A stretch of DNA of 64,000 bases from NCBI RefSeq assembly GCF_002849655.1, contig NZ_PDNW01000014.1, forward strand, positions 52,101-116,100. Direction: 5' to 3'. Source of the stretch: Pollutimonas subterranea. Its GTDB lineage: Bacteria > Pseudomonadota > Gammaproteobacteria > Burkholderiales > Burkholderiaceae_B. The notes under the pieces were generated by a model. The model did no database searches, had not been told where the DNA came from, and saw only the letters and a program-made list of their open reading frames with translations. Below, one piece after another: positions 8,294 through 16,565 of the stretch (position 1 is the stretch's first letter; each line of letters starts with the position of its first letter). The position numbers and the translations under genes were made by a program.

Positions 8294-9490
8294 TCAGCTT
8301 TCCTTGATCAATTTACCCAAGATGGCGATGCCTTCGCGGATCCTGGCTTCGGAAACCGTCACAAAGCTCAAGCGCATGGTATTGGTCTGAGGATGGGAAC
8401 CTGCGAAGAACGGCGCGCCGGGCACAAAGGCAACATTTTGCTCGATAGCGCGAGCCAGCAATTTGCTGCCGTCGATGTGTTCGGGCAATGTGACCCAGAT
8501 GAACATGCCGCCTTCGGGCCGCGTCCAGCTGACCGTCGTGGGGAAATGCTCGTCCATGGCTTCCAGCATGTATCCGCATTGCTCTTTGTACAGGTCCCGC
8601 ACCATGGGCATATGCGTCGTCAGGAAACCGTCTTTTACGGTTTCGTAGACGGCCATTTGAGTAAGGCTGGCAGTATGCAGGTCAGTGGCTTGCTTGATCT
8701 GTACCAGCTTTGCAATGATGGGCTTGGGCGCCACGATGTAGCCCAGCCGCAAACCAGGAGCCAGGACCTTAGAAAACGTGCCCAGGCGGATGACGGTGGC
8801 ACCAGCGGCGCGCCCCAGTCCCAACAGGCCAGGCAAGGCCTCACCCGCATAGCGCAGGTCGCCGTAGGGATCGTCTTCGACGATGGGCACTTGGGCAGCG
8901 GCACACCGCTCGACCAGTGCCTTGCGCCGCGCCAGGTCCAGCGTCAAGCCCGTGGGATTCTGGAAGTTCGGCAGAACATAGATAAATCGTGCGCCAGCGG
9001 TGCGCTCGTCGGTCAATCCTTCGGGAACCAGACCGCCGTCGTCGGTTGGAACCGCGACATATTCGGGTTCGAACAAGGAAAAGGACTGCAGCGCGCCAAG
9101 ATAGCTGGGCGCTTCGACCAGCACCTTGCTGCCCGGATCAATAAACAACTTGCCCAGCATGTCCAGCGCTTGTTGCGAGCCGGAAACGATAAGCACTTCG
9201 TCGGGCGAGACATCGGCGCCGACGCGCTTCAGGTCTTCGGCCACCCAGGCACGCAAAGGCGCATAGCCTTCGGTGGGGCCATACTGCAACGCCGTCTCGC
9301 CCTTGGTTTCCAGAACGCGATTGAACGCGGCCTGCATGACGTCGATCGGGAACCCTTTCGGCGCCGGCAACCCGCCCGCGAAAGAAATAATCTCGGGACG
9401 CTCAGTGACTTTCAGAATTTCTCGGATTGTCGAACTGGTCAGTTGTTGCGCGCGCTGTGAAAAAGTATAGGGGAGGGTGTACGAGTCCAT
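8294..9490 (-). CDS. PLP-dependent aminotransferase, class I (2-aminoadipate/MocR-type fold)
   Basis: A 398-residue fold-type I aminotransferase. It begins FSQRAQQLTSSTIREILK and ISFAGGLPAP, as in LysN/2-aminoadipate and valine-pyruvate-like transaminases. The PLP lysine is in GTFSKVLAPGLRLG and the phosphate-binding arginine follows. An N-in-FQNPTG motif and VEDDPYGDLRY are also present. The ATG at 9490 is chosen because upstream in-frame codons have no family similarity and overlap a possible operator. There is no N-terminal helix-turn-helix, so it is an enzyme, not a MocR regulator. Amino-acid specificity is not decidable here. Confidence 0.85.
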   Translation of the reverse strand: MDSYTLPYTFSQRAQQLTSSTIREILKVTERPEIISFAGGLPAPKGFPIDVMQAAFNRVLETKGETALQYGPTEGYAPLRAWVAEDLKRVGADVSPDEVLIVSGSQQALDMLGKLFIDPGSKVLVEAPSYLGALQSFSLFEPEYVAVPTDDGGLVPEGLTDERTAGARFIYVLPNFQNPTGLTLDLARRKALVERCAAAQVPIVEDDPYGDLRYAGEALPGLLGLGRAAGATVIRLGTFSKVLAPGLRLGYIVAPKPIIAKLVQIKQATDLHTASLTQMAVYETVKDGFLTTHMPMVRDLYKEQCGYMLEAMDEHFPTTVSWTRPEGGMFIWVTLPEHIDGSKLLARAIEQNVAFVPGAPFFAGSHPQTNTMRLSFVTVSEARIREGIAILGKLIKES

Positions 9491-9522
9491 GATTCCGAAA
9501 AATTCCCGATAAAGAACAAAAT

Positions 9523-9541
9523 GGTAACCCCTTAGATTACC
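9523..9541. promoter_or_regulatory. Small inverted repeat upstream of aminotransferase
   Basis: GGTAACCCCTTAGATTACC has GGTAA/TTACC arms and lies 33 bases before the aminotransferase start. An operator for an unlinked regulator is possible. Nothing else supports it. Confidence 0.25.
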
Positions 9542-9622
9542 GCAACTTCGTTGAAGATTCAGCGATTCGACGGACACATGCCCGTTTCACAACTTTTTAC
9601 GAGGCCAGTACGCCACAAGACC

Positions 9623-9652
9623 GGCGCAAGCACGATAAACGTGGCTTGCGCC
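9623..9652 (-). terminator. Hairpin after the small membrane protein gene
   Basis: GGCGCAAGC (9623-9631) pairs with GCTTGCGCC (9644-9652), with partial pairing outside as well. It begins 10 bases past the stop of the 47-codon gene on the minus strand. There is no T-tract. Confidence 0.45.
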
Positions 9653-9661
9653 ATGCCGGTG

Positions 9662-9805
9662 TCAACCTTTGAGGTCCGTGCGTTCGCTGTCGCTGCCGCT
9701 ACGCCTGTCCCTGCGGACAATGCGCAACAACCACCAGAACAGGGAAAGCGAGCAAAGCAGGCCTATCCCGAAAATTGCCACTACGATCCATTCGCCTGCT
9801 GTCAT
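9662..9805 (-). CDS. Small single-span membrane protein (47 residues)
   Basis: A short frame that begins with ATG at 9805, preceded by AAAGG at a normal spacing, and ends with TGA at 9662. The peptide has a hydrophobic span, WIVVAIFGIGLLCSLSLFWW (about residues 6-25). A strongly basic LLRIVRRDRR segment and a polar tail follow. This layout fits an N-out/C-in single-span membrane protein by the positive-inside rule. It starts 27 bases after the stop of the aromatic aminotransferase on the same strand and is followed by a hairpin, so it is probably cotranscribed. No known family is recognised and the function is unknown. Confidence 0.6.
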   Translation of the reverse strand: MTAGEWIVVAIFGIGLLCSLSLFWWLLRIVRRDRRSGSDSERTDLKG

Positions 9806-9832
9806 AGTCACGCCTTTTTTATAAATCAGAAG

Positions 9833-11032
9833 CTAGCCGGCGCTCAGGACGTCGGCCATGGCGTCGGTAAAGTAAGCGATATTTCGGGTGTTCAAACCCG
9901 GCACACTGATGCGGCCTGAATCGATGATGTACACGCCGTGCTTCTCGCGCAGGGCCAGCAATTGCTGGGTCGACAAGCCGGTATAGGTGAACATGCCGTG
10001 CTGTTTCACGAAATAGCTGGAGTCGTAGCCCGGCAGCTTTGCGCTCAATTGGCCGTGCGCTTCTTTGCGTACAAATGCAATGCGCCGGCGCATTTCTGCA
10101 ACCTCTTGCACCCATGTCGCATAGAGATCAGCGTCGTTGAGTACATCGGAGGCGATCTGCCCCCCATGGGCCGGCGGGCTGGAATAGTTGCGTCGCACCG
10201 CCGCTTTCAACTGGCCCAGCACCCCATCGGCTTCCTCGGCGCTGCCACACACGACCGACAGGCCGCCGCAGCGCTCGCCATAGAACGACAGGTTCTTGGA
10301 GAAGGAATTGGCCACCACGAACGTCAAGCCTGCGTCGGCCATGGCGCGCACCGCAAAAGCATCTTCGTCCAGTCCTGTACCGAAACCCTGGTAGGCCATA
10401 TCCACAAAAGCAATGAGCTCGCGCTCGGCAAGGACAGGAATAAGCTGCAGCCACTGCTCCGACGAGGGATCAACGCCCGTGGGATTGTGGCAGCATGGAT
10501 GCAGCAACACGAAGCTCTTGCGCGGCAAAGCCTGCAGCTCGGACATCATCTGGTCGAAACGCAGGGATTTGGTTTCCGGGTCGTAATAGGAATAGGTATG
10601 GGTCGGGACGCCGGCGCCCTGAAAGATGGAATGATGGTTGTCCCACGCGGGGTCGCTGATCCAGATCTCGCTATCGGGATAGGCCAGATGGAGGAAATCG
10701 GCGCCAACCTTCAGCGCACCGGTGCCTCCCACGCTTTGTATCGTGGCGATGCGTTTTTCCTGCACAGCCCGATGGTCGGGGCCGAAAACCAATTTTTGCA
10801 CGGCCTCGCGGTAAGATGCCAACCCTTCCATGGGCAGGTATGGACGCGGCGCCGGATCGGTGGCACGGCGCTGCTCGGCAGTTTTCACGGAAGACAGAAC
10901 CGGAATGTGGCCTTCGTTGTCATAATATAGGCCCACAGTCAGGTTGACCTTCTGGGGATGGCCATCCCGGTGGAATGCCTCGTTAAGCCGGAAAATGGGA
11001 TCGCCGGCGTATTTTTCCAGGTGTTCGAACAT
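9833..11032 (-). CDS. tyrB: Aromatic amino acid/aspartate aminotransferase
   Basis: A class I PLP aminotransferase of 399 residues, matching the AspC/TyrB family (396-400). It begins MFEHLEKYAGDPIFRLNEAF and continues with NLTVGLYYDNEGHIPVL. It contains HPCCHNPTGVD, VDMAYQGFGTGLDEDA and the PLP lysine in VVANSFSKNLSFYGER. The tyrosine-containing YYDNEG favours the aromatic (TyrB) branch over strict aspartate enzymes, but both activities are likely. The start at 11032 is set by family alignment; the longer open frame upstream has no similarity. It catalyses the last step of Phe/Tyr synthesis or aspartate-oxoglutarate exchange in the cytoplasm. Confidence 0.9.
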   Translation of the reverse strand: MFEHLEKYAGDPIFRLNEAFHRDGHPQKVNLTVGLYYDNEGHIPVLSSVKTAEQRRATDPAPRPYLPMEGLASYREAVQKLVFGPDHRAVQEKRIATIQSVGGTGALKVGADFLHLAYPDSEIWISDPAWDNHHSIFQGAGVPTHTYSYYDPETKSLRFDQMMSELQALPRKSFVLLHPCCHNPTGVDPSSEQWLQLIPVLAERELIAFVDMAYQGFGTGLDEDAFAVRAMADAGLTFVVANSFSKNLSFYGERCGGLSVVCGSAEEADGVLGQLKAAVRRNYSSPPAHGGQIASDVLNDADLYATWVQEVAEMRRRIAFVRKEAHGQLSAKLPGYDSSYFVKQHGMFTYTGLSTQQLLALREKHGVYIIDSGRISVPGLNTRNIAYFTDAMADVLSAG

Positions 11033-11167
11033 GATTGCGGGGTCTCGGTGAGGAAGGCGAAACAAAATGACAGAGGGCCGCCCTGTGAGGGCCACCCTGT
11101 CTGCGTTCCTCATTATAGAGAATCAGCTTCGATCTTCCATTGACACTTTCTTGTATATGCGAACACC

Positions 11168-11998
11168 ATGACCACCACTACCGAACCATCCGTATTCACG
11201 CTGCGGCAAGGCACGGCTCCCCTGCTGATATCAATCCCTCATCTGGGTGCACAGATCCCCCAGGATATCGCACAGCACATGTCGCCGGCAGCCCAGCATC
11301 TGGACGATACCGACTGGCATCTGGACCGCCTGTACAGCTTCGCCGACGCGCTGGGCGCCTCAGTGCTGATCCCCGCGAATTCGCGCTACGTGATCGACTT
11401 GAACCGTCCGCCTGACGGCGCCAACCTGTATCCCGGGCGCAAGACCACCCTGCTCTGTCCCATCGACACCTTCGATGAGCAAGCCCTGTATCTGGACGGC
11501 AGGCAACCCGCCCCGGCCGAACAAGCACGTCGCCGCGATAAATACTGGTACCCCTATCACGCAGCCTTGCAGGCGGAACTTGAACGCATCCAGTCCGCCC
11601 ATGGCCAGGCCTTGTTATGGGAAGCGCACTCCATACGGTCGCAGGTGCCTCGTCTGTTCGAAGGCACGCTGCCCGAATTCAATTTCGGGACCGCCGATGG
11701 CCAGAGCGCCGCGCCCGGCCTCGCCGAAGCGCTGGCCGCCACCATTAACCAGGAAGGCCGCTACAGCGCGGTGGCCAACGGCCGCTTCAAAGGCGGCTAC
11801 ATCACGCGGCAATATGGCCAGCCGGCACAGGGCATACACGCGATCCAGCTTGAACTGACACAGATCGCCTATATGGCCGAAAGCCGTCCTTATGCTTACG
11901 ATGAGGAACGGGCGGCCGCTGTAGCGCCCGTCATTCAAAACGCCATCCAGCAGGCGCTGGACTGGATCAATCTTTCCGCAAAGACAGACACACCATGA
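11168..11998 (+). CDS. hutG: N-formylglutamate amidohydrolase (HutG-type)
   Basis: A 276-residue zinc hydrolase releasing formate from N-formyl-L-glutamate, the last step of one histidine-degradation route. Seen: LLISIPHLGAQIP (metal-site His), VIDLNRPPDGANLYPGR, the TTLLCPIDTFD block and LLWEAHSIRSQVPRLFEG. All are arranged as in HutG. The length fits the family (~265-280). No other hut gene is in the window, so a different N-formyl amino acid substrate is possible. It is divergent from the aromatic aminotransferase and followed 33 bases later by an oxygenase gene on the same strand. Confidence 0.88.
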   Translation: MTTTTEPSVFTLRQGTAPLLISIPHLGAQIPQDIAQHMSPAAQHLDDTDWHLDRLYSFADALGASVLIPANSRYVIDLNRPPDGANLYPGRKTTLLCPIDTFDEQALYLDGRQPAPAEQARRRDKYWYPYHAALQAELERIQSAHGQALLWEAHSIRSQVPRLFEGTLPEFNFGTADGQSAAPGLAEALAATINQEGRYSAVANGRFKGGYITRQYGQPAQGIHAIQLELTQIAYMAESRPYAYDEERAAAVAPVIQNAIQQALDWINLSAKTDTP

Positions 11999-12031
11999 AC
12001 CCAAAGCAGATAGCCACCACGGTGGTGCAAC

Positions 12032-12646
12032 ATGGAAGAACGTGAGGCATTTTTTAACGCACTTGCCGAACAACATTGGGCAGTCTCGGACACTCTGATA
12101 CCCGCCCAGCTCTACGAAAGCCTATACCACGCCTGCCGGAGAAAATGGGAGGCCGGGCACTTCCGCGAAGCCCGTATCGGACGCCAGCATAGCGAGTCCC
12201 TGCGCATGGAAATCCGCGGCGACTCCATCTGCTGGATGACCCCGGACAACGCCGGCACGGAAGCGGACGACTTCCTGGCCTGGGCCGATACGCTGCGGCA
12301 AGAACTGAATCGCGAGTTCTATGCCGGCTTGAACAGCGCGGAATTTCATTTCGCGCGCTATTCCGAAGGACGCGGCTACAAGAAGCATCTGGACCAGCAC
12401 CAGCAGAATACGCAGCGTCGCATATCGCTGGTGCTGTACCTGAACCACCAGTGGAGCGATACCGATGGCGGCGAGCTATGCCTGTACTCGCCGGACGATG
12501 ACACCGTGGAAATCCGGCGCATCCTTCCACAGCCCCGTCGGCTGGTCGTGTTTCGCAGCGACCTCATTCCGCATGAAGTCCTGCCCTGCGCGCAACCTCG
12601 ATGGAGCCTTACCGGCTGGTTCAGGAGCGATCATATTCCCGACTGA
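12032..12646 (+). CDS. 2-oxoglutarate/Fe(II)-dependent oxygenase (prolyl-4-hydroxylase-like)
   Basis: A 204-residue protein with the double-stranded beta-helix Fe(II) site. The HxD motif is in YKKHLDQHQ, the distal His in SDLIPHEVLP, and the 2-oxoglutarate-binding Arg in RWSLTGWFR. The context FHFARYSEGRGY before HxD and RRISLVLYLNHQW after it is typical of the P4Hc group. Such enzymes hydroxylate protein or small-molecule substrates; the target is unknown. A short inverted repeat (CACCAC/GTGGTG) sits just before the ATG. The 3' end overlaps the convergent racemase gene by 16 bases. Confidence 0.82.
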   Translation: MEEREAFFNALAEQHWAVSDTLIPAQLYESLYHACRRKWEAGHFREARIGRQHSESLRMEIRGDSICWMTPDNAGTEADDFLAWADTLRQELNREFYAGLNSAEFHFARYSEGRGYKKHLDQHQQNTQRRISLVLYLNHQWSDTDGGELCLYSPDDDTVEIRRILPQPRRLVVFRSDLIPHEVLPCAQPRWSLTGWFRSDHIPD

Positions 12647-13353
12647 TACCACTGGATAGCTGCCAGGGCCAGCGCATCGATGGAGTCGGTAATGGGTACA
12701 TCCAGCTGCGCGCGCAGCGCGTGCGGAATGGCCAGGGGCAGTTCCGTGCAGCCAAAGACCACGGCATCGGCGCCTTGCTTTTGCAGCAGCCTGACGCAGT
12801 CCGATGCGGGCGCGTATGCCTCGTCGAGACGATTGGCCTTGACATGCATGATGGAAGGAATACACGACGTCGCCATCTCGTCGTCGGCCGGTGTAATGCA
12901 CTCATAACCTTGCTCTTGCAACGCATTCTGGTACAAGCGCAGCTTCAGCGTAACAGCGGTTCCCATCAGCCCGATGCGGCCGCTGTGTATGCCCTGGCGA
13001 TGCAAGTCGTCAATGACTGCCTGCACAATGTGCAGCACGGGCAAGTCGGTCGCCGCAGCGAGCCGTTCGTACCAAAGATGCGCCGTGTTGCAGGGAATGG
13101 CAATAGCCATGGCGCCCGAACGCTCAAGCAGCCTGATGCCGTTGAGCATCCAGGGATAAGGATCTGGACCATGCTTGGTATAGCCCGCCGGCCTGTCAGG
13201 CACCCGGGGGTCATTCCATAGGATGGCAGGAATATGGAGCTGTTCGGATGGCGCAGGCGTAAGGGCGATTAGGCGGGCCATGAACGCAGCCCCCGCCATG
13301 GGACCCATGCCGCCCAGCACACCCAGAAACCGCCCCTGGAATTCGTGGCTCAT
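12631..13353 (-). CDS. Aspartate/glutamate racemase family protein (first of two)
   Basis: A cofactor-independent racemase-family protein of 240 residues. The N-terminal FLGVLGGMGPMAGAAF and the two catalytic cysteines, IAIPCNTAHLW and VVFGCTELPLAIP, are all present. The protein should therefore interconvert D- and L-forms of an acidic or related amino acid. The start at 13353 is fixed by homology and lies 8 bases after the transporter ATPase stop. It is the last gene of a six-gene operon headed by a PLP lyase and a Glt-type transporter. It closely resembles the second family member at 33214, with the same motif order and much of the sequence between. Confidence 0.88.
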   Translation of the reverse strand: MSHEFQGRFLGVLGGMGPMAGAAFMARLIALTPAPSEQLHIPAILWNDPRVPDRPAGYTKHGPDPYPWMLNGIRLLERSGAMAIAIPCNTAHLWYERLAAATDLPVLHIVQAVIDDLHRQGIHSGRIGLMGTAVTLKLRLYQNALQEQGYECITPADDEMATSCIPSIMHVKANRLDEAYAPASDCVRLLQKQGADAVVFGCTELPLAIPHALRAQLDVPITDSIDALALAAIQWYQSGI

Positions 13354-13361
13354 GAAAGGGA

Positions 13362-14096
13362 TCAGTGCTGGAGAATCTTTGAAAGAAACAAGCGTGCGCG
13401 CTCGGACCGCGCTTCGAGATCGCCAAAAAACTCTTCTTTTGTGCAATCTTCGACGATTTTGCCCATATCCATGAAAATGACGCGGTCCGCCACTTTGCGC
13501 GCGAAACCCATCTCGTGCGTGACGACCATCATGGTCATGCCTTCGCTGGCCAGATCCACCATGACGTCCAGCACCTCATTGACCATTTCCGGGTCCAGTG
13601 CGGAAGTGGGTTCATCGAAAAGCATGGCGACCGGATCCATGGCAAGCGCCCGTGCAATCGCAACCCGTTGCTGCTGCCCGCCGGACAGTTGCCCCGGGAA
13701 TTTATCTTGGTGGGCCCTCAAGCCGACACGATCAAGCAAACTACCTGCCCTCGCAGCTGCTTCGTCCTGGCTGCGTCCCAATACCTTTACCTGTGCAAGC
13801 ACCAGATTCTGTGTGACGGACAGATGCGGAAACAACTCAAAGCTCTGGAAGACCATGCCAATGCGGGCGCGCAGTTTGGGCAGATTGGTATCACGGGCAC
13901 CCACCGAGACACCGTCGACAATGATCTCGCCCTTCTGGAAAGGCTCCAGGCCGTTGACCGTCTTGATCAGCGTAGATTTTCCCGAGCCCGAAGGACCGCA
14001 GACCACGACCACCTCGCCATGCGCGATGTCAGTACTGCAGTCATCCAGCACTTGCGTGCTGCCATACCACTTGCTGACATGCTTTATTTCTATCAT
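13362..14096 (-). CDS. gltL: Polar amino acid ABC transporter ATP-binding protein (GltL-type)
   Basis: A 244-residue ATPase of the polar amino acid uptake family. Walker A is GPSGSGKST (about residues 33-41), the signature LSGGQQQR and Walker [14 protein letters not shown]. The D-loop and the switch His ([10 protein letters not shown]) follow in normal order. It energises import through the two permeases encoded just upstream. The gap to the permease is 24 bases and to the racemase 8, so one transcript is likely. The family assignment is certain; substrate specificity comes from the binding protein. Confidence 0.92.
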   Translation of the reverse strand: MIEIKHVSKWYGSTQVLDDCSTDIAHGEVVVVCGPSGSGKSTLIKTVNGLEPFQKGEIIVDGVSVGARDTNLPKLRARIGMVFQSFELFPHLSVTQNLVLAQVKVLGRSQDEAAARAGSLLDRVGLRAHQDKFPGQLSGGQQQRVAIARALAMDPVAMLFDEPTSALDPEMVNEVLDVMVDLASEGMTMMVVTHEMGFARKVADRVIFMDMGKIVEDCTKEEFFGDLEARSERARLFLSKILQH

Positions 14097-14120
14097 TTGG
14101 ACTCCAATCCTGCATAAGCA

Positions 14121-14810
14121 CTAGCGGGCAATGTGCGTGCGTTGCCGTAAATAGCGCACAAAAAGCGATGCGCCGTAGCTCATAATGAAATACACCACGG
14201 CGACGAACAAATACATTTCTATCAGCCTGCCATCGCGTTGCGCAACCTTGGAAGCAGCGCCTAGAAAGTCGGTAAGCGAAAGCACATAGACCAGCGAGGT
14301 ATCCTGGAACAGGACGATTGTTTGCGTCAGCAGGATGGGCGTCATATTGCGAAATGCCTGCGGCAGCACAATACTGGCCATGACTTGCCAATAAGTCAGG
14401 CCGAGCGCCGACCCGGCTGCCACCTGCCCGCGTGGGATCGACTGTATGCCGGCGCGCATGATTTCGCAGAAATAGGCCGCCTCGAACAAGGTAAAGGTGA
14501 TCAACGCCGAGGTGAACCCGCCTACCGAGATGGGTCTATCGGCGCCGGTGAGCCACGCGCCAATATACGGCACCAGGAAATAAAACCAGAATATGACGAG
14601 AATCAGGGGCAAGGCGCGCAGCAAATTGACGTATACGCCCGCCGCCGCCGCGAGCGGACGTATGCCGGACAGCCGGCACATGGCCAGCAAGGTGCCTAGT
14701 ACCAAGCCCCCGGCTGCCGACAGCACTGTCAGTTTCAGCGTAAAGGCCATTCCGTCGCGAAACAGATATACCCACGATCGTTGGATGATGTCGAAATCGA
14801 AGCCGTTCAT
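14121..14810 (-). CDS. gltK: Polar amino acid ABC transporter permease (GltK-type)
   Basis: A 229-residue inner-membrane permease of the HisM/GltK family with about five membrane spans. The EAA loop reads SALGLTYWQVMASIVLPQAF, where the ATPase docks. The start at 14810 overlaps the preceding permease stop as ATGA, a strong sign of coupled translation. It works as a heteromeric pair with the other permease. Confidence 0.9.
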   Translation of the reverse strand: MNGFDFDIIQRSWVYLFRDGMAFTLKLTVLSAAGGLVLGTLLAMCRLSGIRPLAAAAGVYVNLLRALPLILVIFWFYFLVPYIGAWLTGADRPISVGGFTSALITFTLFEAAYFCEIMRAGIQSIPRGQVAAGSALGLTYWQVMASIVLPQAFRNMTPILLTQTIVLFQDTSLVYVLSLTDFLGAASKVAQRDGRLIEMYLFVAVVYFIMSYGASLFVRYLRQRTHIAR

Positions 14811-15565
14811 GGCGCGGCCTCGGGAGACGTTGAAGCGGCGGCGATAAAACCGGGTACCGAAAGGCGGCGCTCCAGCCATGCCATGCTGTAGACGACGACC
14901 AGATTGAGCAACAGGTAGAACAGGGTCGCCGCAGCGAAGGTTTCGAACACCTGAAAGCTGAATTCCTGCATGGACCGGGCCGCGCCCACCAACTCGAACA
15001 AACCAATGGTAAAGGCGACCGAGGTGTTCTTGATCAGGTTGAGGAGTTCGGAGGTCAATGGCGGCAGGATGATGCGAAAGGATGTGGGCAACAACACGTA
15101 GCGATATACCTGCGCCGGCTCAAGACCTAATGCCCGGGCCGCCATTTCCTGTCCGGGCGGCAGGGACTCGATGCCCGCCCTTACCTGCTCGGCCACCCGC
15201 GACGAGGTATAAAACCCGAGGCACAGCACGGCCGGAATGAAGTTGCCCCAAGGCGGGGCGATGCTTTTGATGGCATCGCCTATGTTGGCGGGAACCAGCT
15301 CGGGAATCACGAAATACCACAGAAACATTTGCACCAGCAAGGGCACGTTGCGAAATAGTTCTACATAGGCGGCGCCGATACGCCGGATCCATGGCAGACT
15401 GGTAGTGCGCGCCACCCCTATGACGGTGCCGAAGGTCAGCGCCAGCGTCCATGCCAGAATGGCCGTGCCTATCGTCCAACCGAGGCCGGAGAGCAGCGTG
15501 TCCAGATAGGTGCTTCCCCCCGGCGCCTCGTCGAAAAAGACCAGCCAGTTCCAGTTGTAATTCAT
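14807..15565 (-). CDS. gltJ: Polar amino acid ABC transporter permease (GltJ-type)
   Basis: A 252-residue inner-membrane permease. The N-terminus (WNWLVFFDEAPGGSTYLDTL) and the EAA loop (RALGLEPAQVYRYVLLPTSF) are those of GltJ. It is the longer of the two permeases, as usual for the GltIJKL system. It begins 12 bases after the binding-protein stop and ends in an ATGA overlap with the second permease gene. Confidence 0.9.
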   Translation of the reverse strand: MNYNWNWLVFFDEAPGGSTYLDTLLSGLGWTIGTAILAWTLALTFGTVIGVARTTSLPWIRRIGAAYVELFRNVPLLVQMFLWYFVIPELVPANIGDAIKSIAPPWGNFIPAVLCLGFYTSSRVAEQVRAGIESLPPGQEMAARALGLEPAQVYRYVLLPTSFRIILPPLTSELLNLIKNTSVAFTIGLFELVGAARSMQEFSFQVFETFAAATLFYLLLNLVVVYSMAWLERRLSVPGFIAAASTSPEAAP

Positions 15566-15577
15566 GTGCTGGAAGAA

Positions 15578-16477
15578 TTACTTGTAGTCATCGGGGTTGG
15601 GTGAGTCGGTAGGGTTCTGTACCACGCGCTTGAGCTGGTCGCTCATGGGCCAGTTCAGGTTCACATTCTTTGGTGGAATGGGAGACTCAAACCACTTCTT
15701 GTAAAGCGTGGCCAGGGTCCCGTCTTTCATCATGCCGATAATCGCGTCATCGACCACCTTCTTGAATTCTGGGTCGTTCTTGGGCTCCATGATGGCATAG
15801 GGTTCAACCGTGTAGGCATTCTTGCTGATCACCCAGTCGTCCGGATTACGGGAAGTGGCGACGAGACCCGCCAACAGGATATCGTCCATGAAGAATGCCG
15901 CTGCACGCCCGTTGTTGACCGTCAGGAAAGCCTCGCCGTGGTCCTTGGTGGGAATGATCTTCAGATCCAGTTTCTGTTCTTCGGTGGCCCCCGTCAGCCA
16001 CCGAATATTGCTGGTGCCAGCCGTGGATACGACAGTCTTTCCTTTTAAGTCGGGAAGATCGTTAAGACCTGACGATTTTTTCGAAACGAAACGCGTCGCC
16101 GTAACGAACGTGGTGGGGGCGAAAGTAACCTGTGCCTGGCGTTCCTGGGTATTGGTAGAGGAACCGCAGTTCAGGTCGACGGTGCCGTTGGCCAAAAGGG
16201 GAATTCGCGTTGAAGAAGTAACAGGCACCAGCTTGACATTGATTTTTTCCATACCGAGCTTGGCCTTCACGGCATCGACCACCTTGCTGCAGATGTCCAT
16301 GGAATAGCCGATGGGCTGCTGCTTGTCATCGAGGTAGGAAAACGGAATGGAAGCATCGCGGTGGCCCAAGGCGATTTCGCCCGTGGTCTTGATTTTGTCC
16401 AGCCTGCCATCGGCGTGCGCCGGGGCAGTTGAAGCCAGTGCCAGCCCTGTCAGCAAGAATACTATGGATTTCTTCAT
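15578..16477 (-). CDS. gltI: Glutamate/aspartate-type periplasmic binding protein (GltI-like)
   Basis: A 299-residue solute-binding protein, family 3. The signal peptide KKSIVFLLTGLALASTAPAH ends near AHA-DG. The mature protein has GEIALGHRDASIPFSYLDD and PIGYSMDICSKVVDAVK, as in GltI/DEBP. The binding loop VDLNCGSSTNTQERQ is seen too. GltI binds glutamate and aspartate. With the lyase and racemase in the same operon, a related acidic amino acid such as cysteate or a D-isomer is also possible. A small hairpin (TTCTTTCGGGAAGAA on the minus strand) lies in the 88 bases before the gene and might lower readthrough from the lyase gene or stabilise this message. Confidence 0.9.
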   Translation of the reverse strand: MKKSIVFLLTGLALASTAPAHADGRLDKIKTTGEIALGHRDASIPFSYLDDKQQPIGYSMDICSKVVDAVKAKLGMEKINVKLVPVTSSTRIPLLANGTVDLNCGSSTNTQERQAQVTFAPTTFVTATRFVSKKSSGLNDLPDLKGKTVVSTAGTSNIRWLTGATEEQKLDLKIIPTKDHGEAFLTVNNGRAAAFFMDDILLAGLVATSRNPDDWVISKNAYTVEPYAIMEPKNDPEFKKVVDDAIIGMMKDGTLATLYKKWFESPIPPKNVNLNWPMSDQLKRVVQNPTDSPNPDDYK

Positions 16478-16565
16478 GTTGAATTCCTTGAGGAGTCGTG
16501 GGTGAACAATGCCATCATAAAGAGTTTCTTCCCGAAAGAAGCCGACGCATTTTTCACGTTTTCCC

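Noticed and set aside
8255..9460. 401-codon open frame antisense to the class I aminotransferase
   Set aside because: The minus strand encodes a complete PLP enzyme; the plus-strand peptide is a low-information shadow.
9938..10930. 330-codon open frame antisense to the aromatic aminotransferase
   Set aside because: Same reasoning; TyrB motifs on the minus strand are complete.
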